Shown here: piece after piece, positions 56,714 through 64,000 of the stretch
How positions within the stretch are numbered: the stretch's first letter is position 1
How the letters are laid out: each line of letters begins with the position of its first letter
Assembly (NCBI RefSeq): GCF_000218685.1
Contig: NW_006763301.1
Location: 186,001 to 250,000 of the forward strand
Origin: Serpula lacrymans var. lacrymans S7.9
Taxonomy: Eukaryota > Basidiomycota > Agaricomycetes > Boletales > Serpulaceae
Direction of reading: 5' to 3'
DNA: 64,000 nt
Translations under genes and position numbers: made by a program
Notes under the pieces: generated by a model
Databases searched by the model: none
What the model saw: only the letters and a program-made list of their open reading frames with translations
Told to the model about the DNA's origin: nothing

Positions 56714-57164
56714 TACGGCTACAGCATGCAAGACTTGGTATAATTCAGAGGGCGTTTTAAATGAGTGCTAAGCCGATGCTAGGTTCAGTGGATGATTTAA
56801 GCAACAAGTTGCCAGCAAGGTTCAGGTTTTAAGAGCTGTCGCTTTACCATCCTTAGTTTCGCTGTCAACACGGATCCGAGTGCACCCTATGATGCATGGG
56901 ATCACGGAAAGGTGGCCGGTGCTGCACAAGCTGCGAGACCTGTCAAGTGAAGGCGCTGCGGATTCAGAGGCATTAGTGTCATGATAATTAATTTTTGCAC
57001 CAAAAACTTCTTGAGGGTCGGCGCTCAGCGCTCAATCAGAAGGCCTAGTAGGAACTTTCTTTGAACATCTTCCATCGGGCACAGTTTGCAGGGTCCGACA
57101 ATGCACAACTAAGCTGTGAAGATGGCGAAATGGGTCATTGTGAGCAGATTAAAACAGGAGACAG

Positions 57165-57532
57165 TGTTCAATTGAAAACTTCTGGGAAGTGTCTAGCCAC
57201 TTGCTGAGAGCTAACAGGGACAGAACTAGAGTCCAGTATGAGTAACTAAAGAATAGGAATACTGGACTCTGCAATACTAGTCTGAAGTTTTGTAAACAAA
57301 GGTAAACAAATCAGCCACAAAGGCGAAATTATAGAATGCTCAGTGAATACTGAACAATAGACCAAAAAGAATAAAGAGGAAAGTGATTTAGAAAGAAGGG
57401 AAAATAGATAGCACAACTAGGTGCAGAATCACCAAAACTAACAGACGGCGGTCATGACCAGGGTTTGGAACCAGTACAGAAACAATGTATCGATCGAGAC
57501 TTTAATCATCACTGCCTGCTAACACGCTCCCC
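57165..57532 (-). mobile_element. Probable copia-type LTR with polypurine tract (truncated 3' end of an element)
   Basis: Read on the minus strand, CAATTGGGGAGCG is followed directly by TGTTAGCAGGCAGTG. A G-rich polypurine tract next to a TGTTAG terminus is the usual internal-3' LTR junction of copia elements. The proposed LTR runs from 57524 (TGTT) to 57165 (AACA), about 360 bp, with matching TGTT/AACA ends. A perfect 12-bp inverted repeat lies inside. No gag-pol coding sequence is seen before SGF11 begins about 180 bp away, so it is a truncated remnant. The far end and target-site duplication are not proven. Confidence 0.42.
57228..57270. repeat. Perfect 12-bp inverted repeat
   Basis: AGAGTCCAGTAT at 57228-57239 and its exact reverse complement ATACTGGACTCT at 57259-57270, with a 19-bp spacer. 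It lies inside the proposed LTR and could form a hairpin in its transcript. Confidence 0.9.
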
Positions 57533-57714
57533 AATTGTACAGGTGCAGAAAAAACAATGCTGATAAGTAATAGCCAAGAATCAGTGGAATCCGAGTGATT
57601 CAATATTCATACAAGGTATAGATAAGTAAATAGGTGCTGTGCATACATTAGAAATGTGAATTGCCGATCAACTAGAAAACAACATTGAACGTCGAATGAA
57701 TTGCGCATTTATTA

Positions 57715-59254
57715 TTAAGAGCTATCCGAGGTATCTGTCGACGATCCAGTTTCCTGGCCTTCGACGTCTAGTTGCCATATTAAAAACTCATCTGACGAGG
57801 ATATTTCATGGACTTACCTATGAGATAATCAGGTTCAATCCTGACGGTAGGAGGCGGGGGCCGAGGTGGACTAGGACGTTTGGGCGGAGCGATTGGGGCA
57901 CCTCTGCCCACGCCAACACCATTGGCTTTATTTTTTGGAGGACGTCCCCGCCTGGGCGGCCCAGTACCAGCAGGACTATGCGCAGAAAATGATGATGTAG
58001 GTGTAGATATTGATGCAATAGGCGTGCCTGCTGAGGAAGAGTGCGAGGGCGAGGAGGAACGTTCGCGGTCTTGCTCCCGCTCGAGAAGAGAAACGGTAGA
58101 AGAGGAGCGGAGCTTTGAGGGGACTTTGGAGTTGGAGGAGGGGATTTGAAGGTTCTAGAGAAGATGTGAGGAAGAATAAGCCGAAGTTAGCGTTGGATGT
58201 TTCCGCATGGTGGAGATAACGTACGGTACTCTGTGAATTCGACCGCACTCGAACCAAGGGAGCCGCTGTTCCAGTAAAGTTAGCAAAATATAGAGCCTAG
58301 TGGTAACAAGTTATGTATACCTGTCTTTGACTTCTTTTGCTTCTTATTTGGCGAGATTTGCGGTGAGACTGGCTGTGAAATAAAATAACAATAAGAGCAG
58401 CAACAGCAATAATAGCATCAACTCACCCGTTTACGTTTCAAGTTGAATTCCGCGTCATCTATGAGAGATGTCAATCATTGAAAGTGTCATTACATAGAAT
58501 AATGTGACATTACCTGCACGCTTGCTTTTTGACTTACTTTTCCCTTTCGGATTCTTGCCATCCTCTGAGGCATTGCCAGCTTCTAATCCTAAATAAGGCG
58601 AAACAGAGCGCCCAGGTTCGGTGGAGATTCTAGTCGATATATATATTGAGTACTTCTAGCGGCCATAATCAGCATCACCCCACACCTAGTCTTGACGTTC
58701 GCATTCCGAACAGCTCCTCTCCGGGTTCCTGTCCCAATTCCCATACAAGAACTAAGGTGAGGAGCATATCGGTTGGAGGCAATCTACGTATGCCATGTTC
58801 AGAAAGTGACTGTTCGTGATCACAATAACGTACCTGTCGCTTGCAGTTCACACACTCGTACAATACATTCCCTTCTGCTGTCTTGATACTAGTAGGCGTA
58901 CTAGCTCCTGTCCCTGTTGCTCCATTCGTCGTCGCATTCCCTACCGAAGAGGGCGAAGGGTGAGAGGCGGACTGCGAGTATGAAGATCCAGAGCCATGCA
59001 CTAGAGTTGATAATCGTTGTTAGTTCTTCGCACAGAGGAGAGAAGTGGCACGCTGTCGCACCCAAGCCGCAGCTAGATTGGAGTTGCAATCGGTCATAAG
59101 CAGGAGACGAGACAAGGACCAGAACATACCGAGTATTGCAAATATGACATATTGCGCGGGTACGAGTTATCTCGTGGTGTGACTGTAGCGCTGCGTCCAT
59201 GACTATATCGTCCAACATTGCCGCAAAGATCCTGGATGTCTGTGGTGAAGTCAT
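57715..59254 (-). CDS. SGF11: SAGA-associated factor 11 (DUB module) with AT-hook tail
   Basis: Sgf11 activates Ubp8 in the SAGA deubiquitinase module, which removes ubiquitin from histone H2B. The N-terminal helix reads SRIFAAMLDDIVMDAALQSH and continues HEITRTRAICHICNTR. After a Ser/Thr-rich linker comes the zinc finger: NVLYECVNCKRQ joined to IASNRYAPHLSSCMGIG, with ligands C-x2-C, H and C. RRGAVRNANVKTR completes the nucleosome-contact region. A long, basic C-terminal extension follows over several small exons: GKNPKGKSKSKSKRA, VPSKLRSSSTVSLLER and an AT-hook-like PPRRGRPPKNKANG. The protein ends SSTDTSDSS, with TAA at 57715. About eight introns. Yeast Sgf11 is only about 100 residues, so the extension is unusual in size. 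Confidence 0.9.
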
Positions 59255-59707
59255 AGTGTCTGGATGAGTTACACGGTCAAACGGGATGATTACTGATACA
59301 TGCCAAAGCTGACAATATTTCCTCCCGCTCTGATTTTGTCATGGCTTGCTCGGTCGTAAACTGTTGACTGTAAGCAGAAGGACTTCAATCCGAGTCGATT
59401 CACTCGATCGGTTCAGTTCAAGTGTAGTTTGAGCCTGTTTGAGCCAATTTCGATCACGTGCCAAAAGGGCCATTTTGCTGACATAATCGCTTCAAGTTCC
59501 ACAAGACGGGCTGTTATCACATGTCAAAAACACACCAGTCGACGTCAAAGCCCGCATTCAGCTGAATCGCTGATCAGCTCGTCTCTCCGTGGATCCATCT
59601 AGCGATCCGAGCCATTCGAGATACTTGGGTCGGTTTGAATAATAGAGTACTGCCATATAGACTGGCTCATCTCCCGTAGAGGTCGCATACATTCTCAGTC
59701 CACATCA
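59255..59707. other. Divergent intergenic region
   Basis: Shared upstream region of SGF11 (-) and the ABCD transporter gene (+). No TATA box or other motif can be supported. Confidence 0.45.
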
Positions 59708-62700
59708 ATGGCCATCCTTTCCAAAATCCGTCCATCTGATGCTCGTCTCGCACAATTCGCGAAAACATATGCACAACATCGCCCCATTGTGCAACGCTCG
59801 TTAACAGTGGGATTCGTACTATATGTTCTGGGTTCAACGTATCGGGGCTTATCCGCGCGGCCAGCGAGCAAAGGGCCAAGTAAAGGGAAAGGGAAGGGAA
59901 CGGTCCAAGGGAAGGACGGGAAGGTAGAGAGTGGAAAGTCCACACGCGTGGCGGTGTGTTTTGCGTCCATATAGTACTTTAGCTGCGAGATTGAGCAGAG
60001 TTGTCTTTCAGGTCGATGCTGTATTCTACCAACGCTTGGCCACTATCCTCCGCATCGTTATCCCGAGTATACACTCCAAGGAGGCCCTCCTGCTCTTGAT
60101 GCATTCAAGCCTTCTCGTATTCAGAACCGCCATATCATTATACGTAGCTGCCCTTGACGGAAAGTACGTTTGGTAGTTCTCTTTACTATGATGGTGCTAC
60201 AGCTTTATCATTCTACGTTATCTAGGATTGTCGCCAGTCTCGTTCGCGGACAATCAAAGCAATTTCTTTTCAACATTATACGTTGGTTGCTCGTTGCCGT
60301 ACCCGCGACATGGACTAATAGCTGGCTGAGCTACGTTCAAAACAAGCTTGCCATAGCTTACCGTACTAGACTCACTAACGAAGTTCTCAAGCAATATCTC
60401 GGTGAGGAGAGCGAGGGCCCAGAAGGGAAAGTATATTACAAGTTATGTAAGTACTTCATAATCAACCAGTAGACTTACGATGTAATGCTGATTTGCACGG
60501 CACAGCGAACTTGGACGATCGTATAAAAAACCCTGATCAGTGCGTACACAAAATTTCTACTGCTCTTTCTTATTCACTACGTATTTCATAGGATGATAAC
60601 ACACGATATTCAACGATTCTCATCTCACCTCGCGGCCATCTATGCTAATCTTGCAAAACCCATTCTCGATGTTATTTTGTACAACTACCAACTCTCTCAG
60701 AATGTTGGTGCAGAAGGTCTCTTCATACTCACCATCTTTGTTCAATCGTCTGCCGCTTTGCGTAAGTCACAAATTCTACTCTAGTATTACCCACTACACT
60801 ACAGTTATTAATGATCCGTTTCTTATAGTTCGCTACTTAACTCCATCTTTTGGATCATATACTGCTCAGTCCGCTGCTCTGTCGGGCTCTCTTCGACACA
60901 CCCACTCTCGACTGGCAGAGTTCGCTGAAGAGATAGCATTCTTTGGTGGTGAAGAGACCGAGAAGCTACTGATAGAGCAGGAGTATGCTACCCTTGTCAA
61001 GCACGAGAACCGTGTCCTTCGAAGGAAATGGTGGTTTGGGTGTGTGGAAGAAGGTGTTATCAAATGGTTGTGGGGAAGCTTTGGTGTGCGTTGAATCTTT
61101 TTATGATTCAGCCGGATTAAGGTGCTTAGTAGTTGATTTAGCTTGTGACATGCGCGATTCCTGTGTTTTTCAAGATACCAGGGGTAGCCGGGTTAGACCT
61201 TGGGAGTAGAACAGAGGGTTTCGTTACCAATAGACGGCTTCTTCTCTCTGCTTCAGGTAGATGCACTTTTCCCCTTCTCATCTTATAAGTAGGAATACTG
61301 ATTTCTACTTTTATTAAAGATGCTATTGGTCGGGTGATGTACTCTTACAAAGACTTATCAGAGCTAGCAGGGTATACCGCCCGTGTTTCGCTCCTACTGG
61401 ACACCATGGCAGATGTTCGCAAGGGTCGCTTTGAGAAGGCTCTCGTAAGCAGTGCCGAAGTCGGAGAGCATGCAAAGAGTGAGTGAATGCTGTTTCGCGA
61501 AACTTTATCATCCCTGTGGTGAAAAGGCGGTGGTTAATGAACACATGTTTTCAGTTTTACGAGGCCGTGGACAAGTGTTCGATTCAGACGAGATCCGTTT
61601 CGAGGGAGTACCCATCGTCACGCCTAATGGTGATATCTTGATTAAGAGCCTAAGCTTCTACGTCAAGCCGGGAGTAAGTCCCATCCCACATCTTCGATGG
61701 AACAGGAGCTGATCGTGGCATATATAATATTAGGAACATTTATTGATAGTCGGGCCCAATGGTAAACCGTTCAATATAGCGTTGTCGTAACTGGATTTTA
61801 AACACTATCTCTATGGTCTAGGATCTGGAAAATCTTCGTTGTTCCGCATTCTTGGTGGATTGTGGCCCGTTTACGGTAAGCACAAATGTCTACACCCCTC
61901 CCTTCTTCATGACGATCCCATTCATTTTGCTGGCCCTGACGTGAACCGTATTGATAGGTGGTATCGTTCGTAAACCGGCTGCATCCCAATTTATCCTTAT
62001 TCCTCAGCGACCATATCTCTCCCTTGGAACTTTGCGTGATCAGATTATATATCCACATTCGAGACAGGAAATGGAAGATCGTACGTGTCACTTTTCCGAC
62101 ATCGCTCCCAGCCTTACCAAGTTCTGACTTGGTAATCTTTAGGTGGTGTTACAGATGCAGACCTTCTGGCCATATTATCAGTCGTGGAAATGGATAGTCT
62201 CGTAGAGCGCGAAGGCGGCTGGGATGTAGCACGAGAGTGGAGGGACGCATTGAGTGGTGGCGATAAGCAGAAGATTGCATGGGCCAGGTTATTCTACCAC
62301 CAACCCAAGGTATTTTCTCTCTCTTGCTTTTTGTTCAGGCTATAACTAATGGATTATGCGTAGTACGCGATTCTGGACGAGGCGACATCGCTAGTTCCAC
62401 CTGATATGGAGGGCAGCATGATGGTGCATGCGACGACACTTGGAATTACACTACTCACTGTGTCACATCGGCCCTCATTGTGGAAGTATCATGGGATGAT
62501 ACTCCATTTTGATGGGCAAGGTGGTTATGTATTGTATGTGTCCCACCTATATTGGATATTCACCTTTGCTTACCATGGTCTATATTAAAAGCACGAAGCT
62601 TGATGCAGAGAAGCGCCTTGCGCTGCAAGAAGAGAAACAGGCGCTGGAAGCCAAATTACTTGAAGTGTAAGTGTCCTACTCTCTTGGTCTTCCTCTATAT

Positions 62701-62821
62701 ATTATCTATATGCATATACTGACCCTTGCGTTCCCCCTGGTTTCGTTTTTATAGACCGAAGATGAAGGCACGCCTTACAGAGTTACGCGCAGCTGTGGAG
62801 GAAAGGGACAGACAAATTTGA
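59708..62821 (+). CDS. PXA2: Peroxisomal ABCD half-transporter (Pxa2-like)
   Basis: ABCD half-transporters dimerise to import long-chain acyl-CoA into peroxisomes for beta-oxidation. The ATG at 59708 begins [20 protein letters not shown] with a hydrophobic segment, [20 protein letters not shown], then a Lys/Gly-rich insert. The membrane domain includes [40 protein letters not shown] and [20 protein letters not shown] (the EAA-like ABCD motif). The nucleotide-binding domain has [18 protein letters not shown] (Walker A), [17 protein letters not shown] (signature, LSGGD) and [18 protein letters not shown] (Walker B/D-loop), then [15 protein letters not shown] (switch His). LFYHQPKYAILDE and VPPDME match Pxa2 better than Pxa1. 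A C-terminal coiled coil ends EERDRQI. About 15 exons. The Pxa2 rather than Pxa1 choice is an inference. Confidence 0.9.
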
Positions 62822-63084
62822 TTGTAGGCTTGTATGTTTGACCAAGATTGTGGACAGTATGTATGGTAGCTCTTGTGATATTAGTAGTATGATTCCATCC
62901 AGTTGTTTTCTGCGCAGTAAATATATTTAGCAGAAAAAGGCTAGTCGTCAAACCATACGTTTAGCGGTTATTGTTATGCATGGTAATTGGCTAATGTATG
63001 TGGACGATACCTAGATATGATACCGTTTTATGAACGGCACTATCGACCTCTCAAAGCTATTCCGACAAAGCCAGTCAGGTGCCA

Positions 63085-63851
63085 TTACCAGTCAGTCGGC
63101 CTTTCGAAGTATTTTTCCCTGGCTTCCCTGCTAACTATGTGCACCGCGAAGTCGCCGGCATCAATCATGGCCCATCCATTGTGCATTCGTCGTTTCGAGT
63201 TGGGTGGTAAAGGGAGAGGTGGTTGCATGGTCAGGAGCTGACACACATTAGAATGATGTCAGCATATTTGAATCGCTAGAACGAGAACGAACGAGTACGA
63301 ACAGTTTTTCGCACTAAACGGATGACAGACTCTATCGACCCTCTATTTTCAGTACCTTCTTTTACCTTGATCAAAGTAACGAATTTAGATCACAGCAGTG
63401 GACGTATAGCAGTGGAGACACTTACTTGTGCTAAAAAGACCCAACTCCAGATTCCTCCAGGCTCTTCAGTAAGTCCTTCGCCTGAATATGTCCTCCCGCG
63501 TTGCCGTTTCCCTTTTGGAATTGTTTTAGGTAGCGGTGGCCCGGGAGGCATGGCTGTATGTTCGCGCACAATGAGCGAGGAAGGGTCGAGATATGGCGAC
63601 TGGTGAAGGTGGACGTAAAGCTGCTTGACGTGAGCTGGGATATTTTCGGGCAAGTCTTGAGGGTTTGGAGCTAGATGAGGGGGTGCATGTCGGACAGGAA
63701 GAGGCTCTGGGTCGACGAACCATGGTGTTTGGGAAGATGTACCAATGGATTGCGTGGTATAATGGTGTTTATTAACAAATAGCGTCCTTGTATAAGGTCT
63801 TGCGATGCATGACCTAGCTACGTTTCTTGCTTGAGAACGAAAGGTCTGCAT
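63085..63851 (-). CDS. Mitochondrial ribosomal silencing factor RsfS/Iojap-like protein
   Basis: RsfS family proteins bind ribosomal protein L14 and block subunit joining; in mitochondria they aid large-subunit assembly. The ATG at 63851 starts MQTFRSQARNVARSCIARPY, a mitochondrial presequence. Next come PWFVDPEPLPVRHAPPHLAP, NIPAHVKQLYVHLHQSPYLD and IWSWVFLAQVKEGTENRGSI (joined by an intron). The C-terminal RsfS core reads RRMHNGWAMIDAGDFAVHIV then SREAREKYFERPTDW and stops at 63085. The WxxxDxGDxxVHI pattern is the family hallmark. Three exons, about 200 residues. In ascomycetes this domain is the N-terminal half of Atp25; here it stands alone, which is the expected arrangement outside that group. 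The insertion PPGPPLPKTIPKGKRQRG is unusual. Confidence 0.72.
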
Positions 63852-64000
63852 TGTGGTCTGCGAAGACTGGTTTTCTTCGGAAATGTCCGAACCGAGTGCT
63901 GTATATTAAAGAATATCTTCTTCGTGAGACTCTGCAATGAGCTTGTGATATTTGGTTAACGCTTTGGGTCTGTTCTGCAGCTACACCCATCTCGAGCTCA
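63852..64000. other. Right edge, upstream of the RsfS-like gene
   Basis: Upstream sequence of the RsfS-like gene. The window ends before any further gene can be recognised. Confidence 0.4.

Larger units (their letters stand above)
56714..57714. other. Intergenic kilobase with a probable LTR remnant
   Basis: Promoter side of the DUF6593 gene and 3' side of SGF11. About 57165-57532 carries features of a copia-type LTR in reverse orientation (separate entry). A short Cys-rich reading at 56910-56980 is not supported as a gene. Confidence 0.5.

Noticed and set aside
56910..56980. Cys-rich reading (GGRCCTSCETCQVK) resembling a zinc cluster
   Set aside because: Short, with no start codon, and Cys spacing does not fit Zn2Cys6; probably chance.
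62260..62420. Signature LSGGD and D-loop LVPPDMEG in the ABCD transporter looked degenerate
   Set aside because: Pxa2-type transporters carry similar variants (AVAPEME), so this is normal for the subgroup.

Overview
This is nuclear DNA from a filamentous basidiomycete, most likely an Agaricomycete. Almost every gene is cut by several short introns of about 50-80 nt with GT..AG ends. Genes lie close together on both strands. One gene carries a DUF6593-type domain, which to my knowledge is mainly a mushroom-forming-fungus family. No bacterial operon, CRISPR array, rRNA or tRNA gene was recognised. One assembly gap of exactly 100 N lies at 18829-18928.

Layout. 1-6 kb: the 3' end of an unidentified Ser/Thr/Arg-rich gene, asparagine synthetase (-), a pyridoxal-reductase-like aldo/keto reductase (-), and an intergenic kilobase with a doubtful coding island. 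6-17.3 kb: a plasma-membrane syntaxin (+), phosphatidylinositol synthase (+), a mitochondrial-type AAA ATPase (+), the SMC5/6 RING subunit Nse1 (-), phosphatidylserine synthase (-) and the DNA primase large subunit (-). 17.6-23.9 kb: one very long, disordered, repeat-bearing protein gene (-) that contains the gap and an unexplained frame change. 25-33 kb: a USP7/Ubp15 deubiquitinase (+), Sec66 (-) and mitochondrial citrate synthase (+), the last two divergent from a 251-bp promoter. 33.6-38 kb: an unrecognised protein with a Pro/Gly/Gln tail (-) and the PP2A B56 subunit Rts1 (+). 38.7-54.3 kb, all +: cytosolic Hsp70, a Zn2Cys6 transcription factor, a TBC RabGAP, the SDH flavoprotein and SPF45. 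54.8-59.3 kb, all -: a small hydrophilic protein, the DUF6593 protein and the SAGA DUB-module protein Sgf11, with a probable copia LTR remnant just downstream of Sgf11. 59.7-63.9 kb: a peroxisomal ABCD half-transporter (+) and a stand-alone mitochondrial RsfS/Iojap protein (-).

These are mostly single-copy housekeeping genes, not a functional cluster. Themes recur without forming a system: CDP-diacylglycerol use (PIS1, CHO1), mitochondrial metabolism and translation (CIT1, SDH1, the AAA ATPase, RsfS), the secretory and endosomal route (syntaxin, Sec66, TBC) and genome maintenance (NSE1, PRI2, UBP15, SGF11). The least explained items are the long repeat protein, the LTR remnant, the AT-hook tail on Sgf11 and the protein at 33.6-35.0 kb.

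Gene limits run from start codon to stop codon and span introns. Exon joins were inferred by eye from splice-site consensus, reading phase and family conservation, so individual junctions may be off by a few bases.
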